Numbered from the stretch's first letter, positions 1 through 9,044 are shown. The stretch: 64,000 nt of DNA from Novosphingobium sp. Rr 2-17 (GCF_000272475.1 NZ_AKFJ01000014.1:45076-109075); one strand, 5' to 3'. A program made the numbers and translations. Notes: generated by a model not told the origin, from the letters alone.

Positions 1-1
1 A

Positions 2-595
2 CTGATCGGCATCGGCGGGCAGGATTGCCACGCCAAGGAAACCGGTGCTTTCACCGGCGACATTTCGGCCACGATGCTGCGCGACGCCGGTGCGGACTTC
101 ACGATCGTTGGGCATTCTGAACGCAGAACGATTCATGCGGAAACCGATGCAGACGTCAAAGCCAAAGCGGAAGCGGCGTTCGCAGCGGGACTGGCCGTAA
201 TCCTGTGCGTCGGTGAAACCGAATCTCAGCGCGACGCAGGCAATGCCGAAAGCGTTGTTGGCGCCCAGCTTGATGGCTCATGCCCGAGCACCGAAGGCGT
301 GGTGGAAAAGCTCTCCATCGCGTACGAGCCGGTTTGGGCGATCGGTACGGGCCGCGTGCCTTCGATCGACGATGTCGCAGCCATGCACGCTTCGATCCGG
401 GCGAAACTAGTGGCGATCTACGGATCGGCTGGGGCTGACGTTCGCATTTTGTATGGTGGCTCGGTGAAGGCCGATAACGCCTCCGAACTGCTCGCCGTGC
501 CGGAAGTGGGCGGTGCGCTTGTGGGTGGGGCCAGCCTGACCTCCGAAAGCTTCCTCGCCATCGTCGGTGCGGCCGCATCGCGGGGCGAAGCCTGA
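2..595 (+). CDS. tpiA: Triosephosphate isomerase, 3' part only
   Basis: Glycolytic and gluconeogenic enzyme that interconverts dihydroxyacetone phosphate and glyceraldehyde 3-phosphate in the cytosol. The frame is open from base 2, so the start, including the catalytic lysine near the N-terminus, lies outside the window. What is visible is diagnostic: GHSERR around the catalytic histidine, [10 protein letters not shown] with the catalytic glutamate, and the phosphate-binding ILYGGSVK and GALVGGASL stretches. The ATG at 74 is internal. secG follows on the same strand 120 bp downstream, a common alphaproteobacterial order (tpiA-secG-pyrG). Confidence 0.97.
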   Translation: MIGIGGQDCHAKETGAFTGDISATMLRDAGADFTIVGHSERRTIHAETDADVKAKAEAAFAAGLAVILCVGETESQRDAGNAESVVGAQLDGSCPSTEGVVEKLSIAYEPVWAIGTGRVPSIDDVAAMHASIRAKLVAIYGSAGADVRILYGGSVKADNASELLAVPEVGGALVGGASLTSESFLAIVGAAASRGEA

Positions 596-715
596 TCCCT
601 GATTTCTCCTGACTGACGTGCAACGCCGCTGGCGGGTTGCGCGTCGGCTTGCTTGCGCCTATCTGCGCGCTAACGAAACGCCGGCGTGTCCTGCGCCAGA
701 AAGCTTGAATCGAAG

Positions 716-1129
716 ATGCTGTTCACATTCCTGACCGTGGTCCAGGCACTGATTGCCGCGATGCTCGTAGGCATCATTCTCGTGCAAAAGTCCGAAGGCG
801 GCGGCTTGGGCGTGGGTGGCAGTCCTTCCAGCCTGATGTCTGCGCGCGGAGCAGCGGACTTGATGACCCGCGGTACTGCGATTCTGGCGACGCTGTTCGT
901 GGTGCTGAGCATCCTGCTGGCCGCCATGGCAGTCAAGGATACCACAGGCCGCGATATCGATACGTCGCTCAAGCGTGAGGTTTCGACAGGTACTCAGGCT
1001 CCGGCCTCGCAAGCGCCCGTCGACCCGCTCGCCGGCGCAGCGAATCCGGCGACCAGCCCTACGCCCGCAACTCCGGCCAAGGGCGCCGCAATCCCGGCCG
1101 ACCCGCTCTCCGGCGCGGCCAAGCAATAA
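716..1129 (+). CDS. secG: SecG subunit of the Sec translocase
   Basis: Small inner-membrane subunit that assists SecYE-SecA during protein export. The 137-residue product has two hydrophobic segments, about residues 3-22 and 55-75, separated by the family's Gly/Ser-rich loop (VQKSEGGGLGVGG). The last ~50 residues are a low-complexity Ala/Pro tail, as is usual in sphingomonad SecG and longer than in E. coli. I chose the ATG at 716 because the protein then begins MLFTFLTVVQ like its homologues; a GTG at 686 in frame would add ten unconserved residues. A terminator follows before pyrG. Confidence 0.9.
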   Translation: MLFTFLTVVQALIAAMLVGIILVQKSEGGGLGVGGSPSSLMSARGAADLMTRGTAILATLFVVLSILLAAMAVKDTTGRDIDTSLKREVSTGTQAPASQAPVDPLAGAANPATSPTPATPAKGAAIPADPLSGAAKQ

Positions 1130-1154
1130 GCCTTTAGGCCACTCATTGTTAGCC

Positions 1155-1200
1155 GGACCGTCACCCGCGCCGACAGGCGCGGGGCGGTCCTTTACGTTTG
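1155..1200 (+). terminator. Rho-independent terminator after secG
   Basis: GGACCG (1155-1160) pairs with CGGTCC (1185-1190), and inside it CCGCGCC pairs with GGCGCGG around a GACA loop. The hairpin is followed by TTTACGTTTG. It lies between secG and pyrG and suggests that pyrG has its own promoter. Confidence 0.7.
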
Positions 1201-1266
1201 ACCTGTGGATTTCGGCACAGCGCGCGCTTGCGTTTGTGCCGCCATGCAATTTAAGGCCCGACTCCC

Positions 1267-2895
1267 ATGGCGCGGCACATTTTCATTACCGGCGGCGTGG
1301 TCTCCTCGCTGGGCAAGGGTCTCATGGCGGCAAGCCTTGCCGCGCTGCTTCAGGCGCGCGGCTTCAAGGTCCGCATTCGCAAGTTCGATCCTTATCTCAA
1401 CGTCGATCCGGGCACGATGAGCCCGTATCAGCACGGCGAGGTCTTCGTGACCGACGATGGCGCCGAAACCGACCTCGACCTGGGCCATTACGAGCGCTTC
1501 ACCGGCGTTTCGGCGAACCAGGCGGATAACATCACCTCGGGCCGCATCTATCGCAACATCATCGCCAAGGAACGTCGCGGCGAATATCTCGGCGCGACCG
1601 TCCAGGTCATTCCGCACGTTACCGATGCGATCAAGGATTTCGCGCTCGCCGAGACCGACGATCTGGATTTCGTGCTGTGCGAGATCGGCGGCACCGTCGG
1701 CGATATCGAGGGACTCCCCTTCGTCGAGGCGATGCGCCAGTTGCGCAACGAACTGGGGCGCGAGCAGACCTGCTTCGTCCACGTCACGCTGGTGCCGTAT
1801 ATCGCCGCTGCGGGCGAGTTGAAGACCAAGCCGACCCAGCACTCGGTGCGCGAACTGACCGGCCTGGGCATCCAGCCGGACATCCTGCTGTGCCGTTGCG
1901 ACCGTGAGTTGCCCGAAAGCGAGCGCCGCAAGATTGCATTGTTCTGCAACGTGCGTCCGCAGGCAGTGATCCAGGCACTCGACGCGTCCAACATCTACGC
2001 CGTCCCGCTCCAGTACCACCGCGAGGGGCTAGACGCCGAAGTGCTCCACCACTTCGGCCTGGAATCCGAAGCGCCCGAACTGGCCCGGTGGGACGACATC
2101 ACCGATCGCTATCAGAACCCAGAAGGCGAAGTCACCATCGGCGTCGTGGGCAAGTACGTCGGCCTGCAGGACGCGTACAAGTCGCTAAACGAAGCGCTGG
2201 TCCATGGCGGCATGGCCAACCGGGTGAAGGTGAAGATCCGCTGGATCGACGCCGAGGTGTTCGAAAAGGCCGATTCCGAAATCGCCGCCGCATTGGAGCC
2301 AATGCATGGCATTCTCGTGCCCGGCGGCTTCGGCGAACGGGGAACCGAAGGTAAGATCGCCTCGGTCCGGTTCGCGCGTGAGCGTAACGTCCCATTCTTC
2401 GGCATTTGTCTGGGCATGCAGATGGCCTGCATCGAGGGCGCGCGTGCCGCTGGCATCGAAAAGGCCAGTTCGACCGAATTCGGCGCCACCGACGAGCCGG
2501 TCGTGGGCATCATCACCGAGTGGATGGGCGAGGACGGCCTCCAGACGCGCGCCGAAGGCGGCGATCTGGGCGGCACCATGCGCCTGGGTGCCTACAAGGC
2601 GATGCTTTCGGCCAACAGCCACGTCGCCGCGATCTACGACGCGACCGAGATTTCCGAACGTCACCGCCATCGCTACGAAGTGAATGGCGCCTATCGCGAC
2701 GCGTTGGAAGGCAACGGCCTGATCTTCTCGGGCATGTCGCCCGATGGTCTGTTGCCCGAGATCGTCGAGCGGCCCGATCACCCGTTCTTTATCGGCGTGC
2801 AGTTCCACCCCGAACTGAAATCCCGCCCCTTCGAACCGCATCCGCTGTTCGCCGGGTTCATCGCCGCGGCATTGCAGCAGGCACGGCTGGTCTAA
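1267..2895 (+). CDS. pyrG: CTP synthase
   Basis: Makes CTP from UTP, ATP and glutamine, the last step of pyrimidine nucleotide synthesis, in the cytosol. The 542 residues match the usual length. The N-terminal synthetase domain (about 1-270) starts [17 protein letters not shown], the nucleotide-binding loop, and carries the conserved [15 protein letters not shown]. The C-terminal glutamine amidotransferase domain (about 290-540) has the nucleophile in [10 protein letters not shown] and the His/Glu pair in QFHPE. The ATG at 1267 gives the family's normal N-terminus. It is separated from secG by a terminator and faces the AEC carrier gene tail-to-tail. Confidence 0.98.
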   Translation: MARHIFITGGVVSSLGKGLMAASLAALLQARGFKVRIRKFDPYLNVDPGTMSPYQHGEVFVTDDGAETDLDLGHYERFTGVSANQADNITSGRIYRNIIAKERRGEYLGATVQVIPHVTDAIKDFALAETDDLDFVLCEIGGTVGDIEGLPFVEAMRQLRNELGREQTCFVHVTLVPYIAAAGELKTKPTQHSVRELTGLGIQPDILLCRCDRELPESERRKIALFCNVRPQAVIQALDASNIYAVPLQYHREGLDAEVLHHFGLESEAPELARWDDITDRYQNPEGEVTIGVVGKYVGLQDAYKSLNEALVHGGMANRVKVKIRWIDAEVFEKADSEIAAALEPMHGILVPGGFGERGTEGKIASVRFARERNVPFFGICLGMQMACIEGARAAGIEKASSTEFGATDEPVVGIITEWMGEDGLQTRAEGGDLGGTMRLGAYKAMLSANSHVAAIYDATEISERHRHRYEVNGAYRDALEGNGLIFSGMSPDGLLPEIVERPDHPFFIGVQFHPELKSRPFEPHPLFAGFIAAALQQARLV

Positions 2896-2935
2896 GTTCG
2901 AAGCTTCAGGTCCTAGGTCCCCAAAGTCCGGAACG

Positions 2936-3874
2936 TCAGCCGATCCAGGCCAGATAGCCCGAAATCGTGACGATCGAGGCAACCGTTGTGATAAGGATCA
3001 CGCGGGCGGTCGCGCCGGGATCGCGGCGGTAGAATCCGGCGAGCATGAACGGCCCGGTCCCAGTCGGCAGCATGGCCAGCAGCACCGCTGCGTGCAGTGT
3101 CTGTGCGGGTAAAGCGAAGACATACGTTCCCAACGCCCATGCCAGTGCGGGCTGAACGATAAGTTTGAGCGCGACCAGTACTGTGGTGAAGCTTGTACCT
3201 AGAGGCGTTTCGTTGGGGCGCTTTTGGGCCAGGAACACGCCGAGGGCCACAAGCGCGACCGGCGATGCAGCCGCGCCCAGCAGTTTGAGGAAGACCTCCA
3301 GCGGGTGTGGCAGGGCCAGGCCTGTCAGCGGAAAGAAGGCGCCGGCAATTGGCGCGATGATAAGCGGGTTCGTCGCCAACGATTTCGCTACCCTCACGGC
3401 GATCCGCAACGGGTGACTGCCGGCGTGCAGCCGCAGTTCGATCACTACGATGGCGCCGGTGAGCAGCACGCAAGCAATGAAAATCGTGGCAATCAACGTC
3501 AGCGTTGCCCCGGGGGGGCCCAGCGCGGCGATCAACAAGGGCAGGCCGAGATACGCGGTGTTGGGATAGGAGGTTGCCAGCCCGAGAAGCGGTCCGTCCG
3601 TGTCATATCCGCTGCGCAGGCCGTGGATGATCTCGGTGACGGCGTAGACGATCGCGCAGCTCAGCCCGAACACGGCGACGAAGCCAGGCTGCCAAAGCTG
3701 GTGCCAACTGGATTGCGCGATCACTAGAAACAGCACGGCCGGTAGTGCAAGCCACACCACGAAAGTGTTGAATTCGCGCACCGCATCATCGCCGATCACA
3801 TCGAAACGCCGGACCAGCCATCCGGCCAGGACCAGAGCAAAGACAGGCAGGACGATCCCGAGGACCGAGGTCAT
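2936..3874 (-). CDS. AEC-family auxin-efflux-type carrier
   Basis: Membrane carrier of 312 residues with about ten hydrophobic segments, starting SVLGIVLPVFALVLAGWLVRR and ending in LITTVASIVTISGYLAWIG. Two five-helix halves joined by a hydrophilic middle stretch (about residues 155-175) are typical of AEC (auxin efflux carrier / malonate or malate permease) proteins. Substrate cannot be read from sequence; organic acids are the known bacterial substrates of the family. It is monocistronic, tail-to-tail with pyrG, and its start region abuts the hsp20 terminator. Confidence 0.85.
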   Translation of the reverse strand: MTSVLGIVLPVFALVLAGWLVRRFDVIGDDAVREFNTFVVWLALPAVLFLVIAQSSWHQLWQPGFVAVFGLSCAIVYAVTEIIHGLRSGYDTDGPLLGLATSYPNTAYLGLPLLIAALGPPGATLTLIATIFIACVLLTGAIVVIELRLHAGSHPLRIAVRVAKSLATNPLIIAPIAGAFFPLTGLALPHPLEVFLKLLGAAASPVALVALGVFLAQKRPNETPLGTSFTTVLVALKLIVQPALAWALGTYVFALPAQTLHAAVLLAMLPTGTGPFMLAGFYRRDPGATARVILITTVASIVTISGYLAWIG

Positions 3875-3989
3875 ACGCGCATACGTGTTGGCATGGGCGG
3901 GTCGCTAGCGTCCCGCAGCCTTAGGGGCGAGCGCAAAGGTTGCAGCGCTGGCGTCAGTTCGTTGCGATTTTCGCAATCGAGAACGCACC

Positions 3990-4021
3990 AAAAAGGGCGG
4001 CCCGGTGCCCCGGACCGCCCC
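3990..4021 (-). terminator. Rho-independent terminator of hsp20
   Basis: Read on the minus strand: an 11-base arm GGGCGGTCCGG, loop GGCA, arm CCGGGCCGCCC (one G-U pair) and then a run of five T. It lies 22 bp past the hsp20 stop codon. Confidence 0.85.
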
Positions 4022-4042
4022 ACAATCGCAGCGGCGCCCTGT

Positions 4043-4513
4043 TTAAGCAGCGGCGCTGTCGCTTGCCGATCCGCTTTCGACCACGGTCAGCGTGTTGCCG
4101 CCGATCGCGATCTTCTTGGGCTTCATCGCCTCGGGCACCTCGCGTACGAGGTCGATCACCAGCAAGCCATCTGCCAGGTCAGCATTGGCGACCCGAACGT
4201 AATCGGCGAGTTCAAAGCGGCGCTCGAACCCGCGCTGGGCGATGCCGACGTGCAGCATCTCGCCGTCGACGTGTTCGTCAGGCTTCTGGCCCTTGACGAT
4301 CAGCAGGTTGGCTTGCGCGGTGATGTCGATGTCTGCTGGCTTGAAGCCGGCGACCGCTAGGGTAATGCGATAGGCATCGGCGGCGCGGCGTTCAATATTG
4401 AAGGGCGGGTACTTGTCGCCCGGGTTTGCGCGCGCCTGGTTTTCGATCATGTCGAACAGGCGGTCAAAACCCACCATGGAGCGGCGATAGGGCGAAAAAT
4501 CGATACGGTTCAT
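4043..4513 (-). CDS. Small heat-shock protein (Hsp20/IbpA family)
   Basis: ATP-independent holdase chaperone that binds unfolding proteins in the cytosol and forms large oligomers. The 156-residue product begins MNRIDFSPYRRSMVGFDRLF, the usual start of class A alphaproteobacterial Hsp20, then has the alpha-crystallin domain (about residues 40-130, with YRITLAVAGF, GIAQRGFERRFELADYV and GLLVIDL) and the C-terminal IAI motif used for oligomer contacts. The ATG at 4513 has an ideal GGAGG upstream; a farther in-frame start at 4543 lies inside the leader. The leader resembles a ROSE thermometer and a sigma-32-type promoter lies upstream, so heat induction at both levels is expected. A terminator follows. 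Confidence 0.93.
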   Translation of the reverse strand: MNRIDFSPYRRSMVGFDRLFDMIENQARANPGDKYPPFNIERRAADAYRITLAVAGFKPADIDITAQANLLIVKGQKPDEHVDGEMLHVGIAQRGFERRFELADYVRVANADLADGLLVIDLVREVPEAMKPKKIAIGGNTLTVVESGSASDSAAA

Positions 4514-4612
4514 GACAAAAATCCTCCGATGAGCAATCTTCATGTGACCGAGGCCCGGAAACCCGGCACCTCGCAGAAAGAGACATCCCCGGTGGCGGGC
4601 TATGTCTCGTGC
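4514..4612 (-). promoter_or_regulatory. ROSE-like RNA thermometer in the hsp20 leader
   Basis: On the minus strand the last leader hairpin can pair ATTGCT with AGGAT of the Shine-Dalgarno sequence around a CATCGG loop, leaving the G of TTGCT opposite or bulged. This is the hallmark of ROSE elements in front of alphaproteobacterial hsp20 genes. Upstream, CGAGG/CCTCG (about 4551-4575) and GAGACAT/ATGTCTC (about 4580-4608) can form two further hairpins, as ROSE leaders do. Position, multi-stem layout and the SD-masking helix all fit. No folding program was run. Confidence 0.75.
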
Positions 4613-4615
4613 TCC

Positions 4616-4647
4616 TACATATGATAGCCTGCCCTGCTTTCAAGGGC
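4616..4647 (-). promoter_or_regulatory. Sigma-32 (RpoH)-type promoter for hsp20
   Basis: On the minus strand CCCTTGAAA (complement of 4638-4646) is followed after about 14 bases by CATATGT near 4617-4624, matching the CTTGAAA and CCCCATNT-like boxes of heat-shock promoters. Transcription would start near 4612 and give a leader of about 100 nt that contains the ROSE-like element. The same interval holds the 5' region of the divergent grxC. Confidence 0.65.
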
Positions 4648-4673
4648 GTCCTAAACGCAATCAGGAGTATCGA

Positions 4674-4937
4674 ATGAGCCAACCCAAGATCGAAATCTAC
4701 ACCCGCTGGGGTTGCCCCTATTGCGTCAGTGCCAGGGCGCTGCTGGACGATAAGGGCGTTGATTACGAGGAGTATGACGTGACCATGGGCGGTGCCAAGC
4801 GTGCCGAAATGGTGGAGCGGGTGCCCGGCGCCATGACTGTCCCGCAGATTCTGGTGGATGATAAGCCCTACGGCGGCTTTGACGATATCAGCGCGTTGGA
4901 CCGGGCGGGCAAGCTGGACGCTATTCTCGGACTGTAA
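4674..4937 (+). CDS. grxC: Glutaredoxin 3
   Basis: Glutathione-dependent thiol-disulfide oxidoreductase of 87 residues in the cytosol. The redox motif CPYC occurs at about residues 13-16 (TRWGCPYC), with the cis-proline TVPQILV and the glutathione-binding GGFDDI after it, the normal order for GrxC. The ATG at 4674 is chosen because CAGGAGT precedes it and the protein then starts directly at the thioredoxin fold; an upstream GTG at 4602 adds an unrelated tail. The Nit-type amidase gene begins 1 bp after the stop, so the two are co-transcribed. Confidence 0.95.
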   Translation: MSQPKIEIYTRWGCPYCVSARALLDDKGVDYEEYDVTMGGAKRAEMVERVPGAMTVPQILVDDKPYGGFDDISALDRAGKLDAILGL

Positions 4938-4938
4938 G

Positions 4939-5754
4939 ATGATGCGCGCTGCTTTGTTGCAGATGACCACCGGGATCGATCCTGAGGCCAACGCTGAGGT
5001 GATTTGCGCGGCCGTTTCGGAGGCGGCGGAGCAGGGCGCGGCGATGCTGTTTACGCCCGAGATGTCCGGTTTGCTCGATCGCAACCGCGACCGGGCGCGG
5101 GCGTCAATCAGGACCGAGGACGAGGATGTCGTGCTGTCTGCAGTGCGACAAGCTGCGGTTAAGGCGCGGTTATGGGTACATTTAGGGTCGCTGGCGATAC
5201 AGCGCGAGGATGGCCGCTGGGCCAATCGCGGCTTCGTGATCGACGCAAATGGCGAGATCGCGGCGCGTTACGACAAAATCCACATGTTCGACGTCGATCT
5301 GGCGACCGGGGAGACGTGGCGCGAATCGAATGCCTACGCCCCCGGAGAGCAGGTAGTGACGGCGGAGACACCCCTGGGACGCCTGGGTCTGGCGATCTGT
5401 TATGACTTGCGCTTCCCCGCCTTGTTCGAGGCGCTGGGCCGGGCAAAATGCGATGTGATCGCGATACCCGCTGCGTTCACCGTGCCGACCGGCCAAGCCC
5501 ACTGGCACCTCCTGCAGCGCGCTCGTGCGGTTGAGGCGAGTGCTTATGTCCTGTCCGCAGCGCAAGTCGGGGCCCATGAAGACGGGCGGCAGACTTACGG
5601 CCATTCATTGGCGATAGACCCCTGGGGCGACGTTTTGCTCGACATGGGTGGGAGCCAAGCCGGCCTTGGATTTGCCGAGATCGCTCCTGATCGGATCGCC
5701 GCCGTGCGTAGCCAACTCCCCAGCCTTGCCAACCGTCGTAAAATAGCGACATAG
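4939..5754 (+). CDS. Carbon-nitrogen hydrolase, Nit1-type (deaminated glutathione amidase-like)
   Basis: Nitrilase-superfamily amidase of 271 residues. The Glu-Lys-Cys triad is visible as FTPEMS (Glu near residue 42), YDKIHMFDVDL (Lys) and AICYDLRFP (Cys). YDKIHMFDVDL closely resembles the signature of Nit1/YbeM, which hydrolyse deaminated glutathione, a repair role that suits its place behind glutaredoxin; omega-amidase (Nit2) activity is the alternative. Start: ATG at 4939 immediately behind the grxC stop, with another ATG three bases later. It is followed 10 bp downstream by the DUF1178 gene, an arrangement conserved in many alphaproteobacteria. Confidence 0.88.
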   Translation: MMRAALLQMTTGIDPEANAEVICAAVSEAAEQGAAMLFTPEMSGLLDRNRDRARASIRTEDEDVVLSAVRQAAVKARLWVHLGSLAIQREDGRWANRGFVIDANGEIAARYDKIHMFDVDLATGETWRESNAYAPGEQVVTAETPLGRLGLAICYDLRFPALFEALGRAKCDVIAIPAAFTVPTGQAHWHLLQRARAVEASAYVLSAAQVGAHEDGRQTYGHSLAIDPWGDVLLDMGGSQAGLGFAEIAPDRIAAVRSQLPSLANRRKIAT

Positions 5755-5764
5755 CGCGCTTACC

Positions 5765-6292
5765 ATGATTGTCTTTGATCTCGATTGCCACGATGGCCCG
5801 CACCGCTTCGAGGGCTGGTTCAAGTCCTCTGACGACTTCGCGGAGCAGCAAGCGCGTGGGCTGATGACGTGCCCGCTCTGCGGGTCGGGCAATGTCGCCA
5901 AGGCGATCCAGGCGCCGAAGCTGGCGCGTAAGGGCAATCAACTGCCGGCAGCAGTTCCGGCCAGTGCGGAAGTGCCCCATCCGTCGGCTTTGCCGGGGCC
6001 GCCTGCGAAAAAAATTGCTCCCGCGCATGGCCCGGTGGCCGCTGGCCCGCTCCCCCCGCAAATGATGGAACTGGCGCAAAAGCTGGCGCAAGTGCAGGCA
6101 GAGGCGCTCAAATCCTCACGCTGGGTGGGCAAGAGTTTTGCCGAGGATGCCCGTGCGATGCACTATGGCGAGCGTGATGCCGAGATCATCCACGGCCAAG
6201 CCACTATTGCCGAGGCCCAGGAACTGGCCGAGGAAGGCATCGCCGTCATGCCGCTGCCGTTCCCCGTCGCGCCGCCCGATCAGGCCAACTGA
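5765..6292 (+). CDS. DUF1178 family protein
   Basis: Protein of 175 residues and unknown function. Its first ~60 residues are the DUF1178 hallmark: MIVFDLDCHDGPHRFEGWF, a segment rich in acidic residues, then TCPLCGSGNV, a single CPLC knuckle that could bind metal. A Pro/Ala-rich linker (about 65-100) leads to a conserved-looking helical C-terminus with GKSFAEDARAMHYGE. It is the third gene of the grxC-nit operon. Association with glutathione or thiol metabolism is inference from context only. Confidence 0.85.
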   Translation: MIVFDLDCHDGPHRFEGWFKSSDDFAEQQARGLMTCPLCGSGNVAKAIQAPKLARKGNQLPAAVPASAEVPHPSALPGPPAKKIAPAHGPVAAGPLPPQMMELAQKLAQVQAEALKSSRWVGKSFAEDARAMHYGERDAEIIHGQATIAEAQELAEEGIAVMPLPFPVAPPDQAN

Positions 6293-6365
6293 AAACAGCG
6301 ACATGTCGCGCGCCCGGATCAAGATACGGGTTGACGCGAAGCGAGCACCTGCCAATGCGTAGACC

Positions 6366-6555
6366 GTCGAGGTTCTTCGGTCGGGTTTTCCCGCGCCGAA
6401 GCTAAGACGGGAAGCCGGTGCGGGACTTGTCCCTAGGCCGGCGCTGCCCCCGCAACTGTAAGCGGTGAGCGGCGGTCCACCATGTCACTGGGGCTTCGTG
6501 CCCTGGGAAGACGGACCGTCGCGTTGACCCGTGAGCCAGGAGACCTGCCTCCGAC
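6366..6555 (+). promoter_or_regulatory. Cobalamin (AdoCbl-type) riboswitch before metE
   Basis: The conserved pieces occur in order: GAGGTTCTTCGG at the 5' paired region, GGGAAGCCGGTG, the core CTGCCCCCGCAACTGTAAGC (about 6444-6463), ATGTCACTGG, and the B12 box GTGAGCCAGGAGACCTGCC (6531-6549). It lies in front of the cobalamin-independent methionine synthase, which bacteria often shut off when B12 is present because MetH can take over. A terminator-like hairpin follows at 6566-6619. Confidence 0.95.
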
Positions 6556-6565
6556 GCGATAACGT

Positions 6566-6619
6566 CCACCGGCGGGGTGCCCGGTCTGGCCGCTTGCTCG
6601 TTCGCGGCCGGTGGTTTTT
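6566..6619 (+). terminator. Terminator of the riboswitch expression platform
   Basis: CCACC (6566-6570) can pair with GGTGG (about 6609-6613), and inside it TGGCCGC pairs with GCGGCC around a short loop. A TTTTT run follows at 6615-6619. It stands between the B12 box and metE, so it is the natural OFF structure for transcriptional control. Confidence 0.7.
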
Positions 6620-6681
6620 CCGGGCGTGGCTGCTCGTGTCTGGTCCTGTCACGTCCGCCCCACTCTTCGGGGTAGAAGAAA

Positions 6682-9021
6682 ATGACTGTCACTGTAGCTA
6701 CACTGGGGTTTCCCCGCATCGGCCCTCGCCGCGAGCTAAAGTTCGCGCTCGAAAAATTCTGGGCCGGCAAGACCACGCAAGCCGAACTTCTCGACACCGC
6801 CATGGGTTTGCGCACCGCCGCCTGGGCACGGCAAAAGGCGCTGGGGGCTGACTGGCTCCCCTCCAACGACTTCTCGCTTTACGATCATGTCCTCGACACC
6901 AGCGTCATGCTGGGCGCGGTGCCGCAGCGCTACGGCGCTGGAGAAGTGGGCCTTGAGACCTACTTCGCGATGGCGCGTGGAACCACCGGCAGCGATGAAG
7001 GCTGCGGCCATGCCCACGCCAATCCGCAAGGCAGCGTCACCGCAGGCGAACTGACCAAGTGGTTCGACACCAACTACCACTACATCGTGCCCGAGATCGA
7101 ACCGGGCCAGTCGCTGCAGCTCGGCACTCTCAAGATCGTCGAGGAATACCGCGAGGCCAAGGCGCTTGGTTACGAGACGCGGCCCGTGCTGCTGGGCCCC
7201 GTGACTTGGCTCAGCCTCGCGAAGGGCCATGGCATCGATCCGTTCGACCGGCTCGACGAAGTGCTGGGCCTTTACGGGGAAGTGCTTGATCGCTTGGCTT
7301 ACTCAGGCGCTGCGTGGGTGCAGATCGATGAGCCGATCCTCGTCACCGACCTCAGCGGCGTCCAGCGTGCCGCTTTGTCGCGCGCCTACGCGGCGCTCTC
7401 GGGCCATGGCGTCAAGCTGATGCTGACGACCTACTTCGGCGGACTGGACGACAACCTGCCGCTGGTCGCAACGCTGCCGGTCGCAGGGCTGCATGTCGAT
7501 CTGGTACGTGCGCCTCAGCAACTCGACGCCGTGCTGCGCATCGTGCCGGAGGACTTGCTGCTTTCGCTGGGCGTGATCGACGGGCGCAACGTCTGGCGGG
7601 CTGACCTCGCCGCGTTGCTCGACCGGCTGGAGCCGGTAGCGGCCACGCGCGACATCGTCATCGCGCCGTCGTGTTCGCTGCTCCATGTTCCGGTCGACCT
7701 GGCGTCGGAAACTCGCCTCGATACGCAAGTTTGCGAATGGCTGGCGTTCGGGGTGCAGAAGGTGGCCGAACTGGCAACTTTGGCCAAGGCGCTCAACCAA
7801 GGCCGTGACAGTGTGGCTGAGGATTTGGCCGCATCAAGCCGGGCGGCGCAGGCGCGGCGCTCCTCGCCGCGCATCCACGATGCGACGGTGCAAGCGCGGA
7901 TCGCCGCCATCACCCCGCAGATGCGCGAGCGTGAGGCCGCTTATGCCGACCGCGCGCGGGCACAGGCCGAAGTGCTAGGGCTTCCCCTGTTCCCCACCAC
8001 CACCATCGGCTCGTTCCCGCAGACTGCCCAGGTTCGCCATGCCCGTGCCGAGCACACGCGCGGTAATCTGGACGATGCCGCCTACGAACGCTTCCTGCGC
8101 GAAGAGACCGAGCGCGCGATCCGCTGGCAGGAGGAAGTCGGCCTTGACGTGCTGGTCCACGGCGAGTTCGAGCGCAACGACATGGTCCAGTACTTCGGCG
8201 AGCAGTTGTCCGGCTTTGCCTTCACCGCCAGTGCCTGGGTCCAGAGCTATGGCTCGCGCTGCGTGCGCCCGCCGATCCTCTATGGCGATGTCTCTCGCCC
8301 GGCGCCGATGACGGTGGAATGGTGGCGCTATGCCCAGTCGCTAACCGACAAGCCGGTGAAGGGCATGTTGACCGGACCGGTGACGATCCTGAACTGGAGC
8401 TTCGTGCGCGACGATCAGCCGCGTTCGGCATCGTGCCTCCAGATCGCGCTCGCCATTCGCGATGAAGTGCTCGACCTGGAGGCTGCCGGCTGCAAGGCGA
8501 TCCAGATCGACGAGGCGGCCTTGCGCGAAGGGTTGCCGCTGCGTGCGGGTGAGGGGCAAGCCTACCTCGATTGGGCGGTGGACAGCTTCCGCCTATGCGC
8601 CGCCGGGGTTGCCGATGCGACCCAGGTCCACACCCATATGTGCTACTCTGAGTTCAACGAGATCCTGCCCGCGATCGCGGCGATGGATGCCGACGTGATC
8701 TCGATCGAGACGGCACGTTCGCAGATGGAGTTGCTGGAGGCCTTCGCCCGCTATCGCTACCCCAGCGAAATCGGGCCGGGTGTCTACGACATCCACTCCG
8801 CGCGTGTGCCCGGCGAGGCCGAGATGGTGGAACTGATGCGCCTGGCGCAGCAGCACCTGGCGCCCGAGCAGCTATGGGTGAACCCCGATTGCGGCCTCAA
8901 GACACGCGGCTGGGAAGAAGTGAAACCCGCCATCGCCGCGATGGTCACCGCTGCGCGTACGTTGCGGTCGGAGGTCGCGGCTGGCTCGGCACGAGCGGTC
9001 GTCGAAGGAGCAACCGCATAA
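6682..9021 (+). CDS. metE: Cobalamin-independent methionine synthase
   Basis: Transfers a methyl group from 5-methyltetrahydropteroyl-triglutamate to homocysteine, the last step of methionine synthesis, without B12. At 779 residues it is the usual length. The N-terminal barrel begins TVATLGFPRIGPRRELKFALEKFW and the catalytic C-terminal barrel (from about residue 430) starts LPLFPTTTIGSFPQT. Zinc ligands are recognisable in THMCYSEF (His and Cys) and NPDCGLKTRGW (Cys). The ATG at 6682 follows a short leader and is controlled by the upstream cobalamin riboswitch, which implies that the organism also has MetH and access to cobalamin. Confidence 0.98.
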   Translation: MTVTVATLGFPRIGPRRELKFALEKFWAGKTTQAELLDTAMGLRTAAWARQKALGADWLPSNDFSLYDHVLDTSVMLGAVPQRYGAGEVGLETYFAMARGTTGSDEGCGHAHANPQGSVTAGELTKWFDTNYHYIVPEIEPGQSLQLGTLKIVEEYREAKALGYETRPVLLGPVTWLSLAKGHGIDPFDRLDEVLGLYGEVLDRLAYSGAAWVQIDEPILVTDLSGVQRAALSRAYAALSGHGVKLMLTTYFGGLDDNLPLVATLPVAGLHVDLVRAPQQLDAVLRIVPEDLLLSLGVIDGRNVWRADLAALLDRLEPVAATRDIVIAPSCSLLHVPVDLASETRLDTQVCEWLAFGVQKVAELATLAKALNQGRDSVAEDLAASSRAAQARRSSPRIHDATVQARIAAITPQMREREAAYADRARAQAEVLGLPLFPTTTIGSFPQTAQVRHARAEHTRGNLDDAAYERFLREETERAIRWQEEVGLDVLVHGEFERNDMVQYFGEQLSGFAFTASAWVQSYGSRCVRPPILYGDVSRPAPMTVEWWRYAQSLTDKPVKGMLTGPVTILNWSFVRDDQPRSASCLQIALAIRDEVLDLEAAGCKAIQIDEAALREGLPLRAGEGQAYLDWAVDSFRLCAAGVADATQVHTHMCYSEFNEILPAIAAMDADVISIETARSQMELLEAFARYRYPSEIGPGVYDIHSARVPGEAEMVELMRLAQQHLAPEQLWVNPDCGLKTRGWEEVKPAIAAMVTAARTLRSEVAAGSARAVVEGATA

Positions 9022-9044
9022 CCTGTCCGCGATAAGCGAACTGA

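Noticed and set aside
6303..6362. 19-codon frame before the cobalamin riboswitch
   Set aside because: Too short, no RBS and no repeated regulatory codons such as a leader-peptide run of Met.
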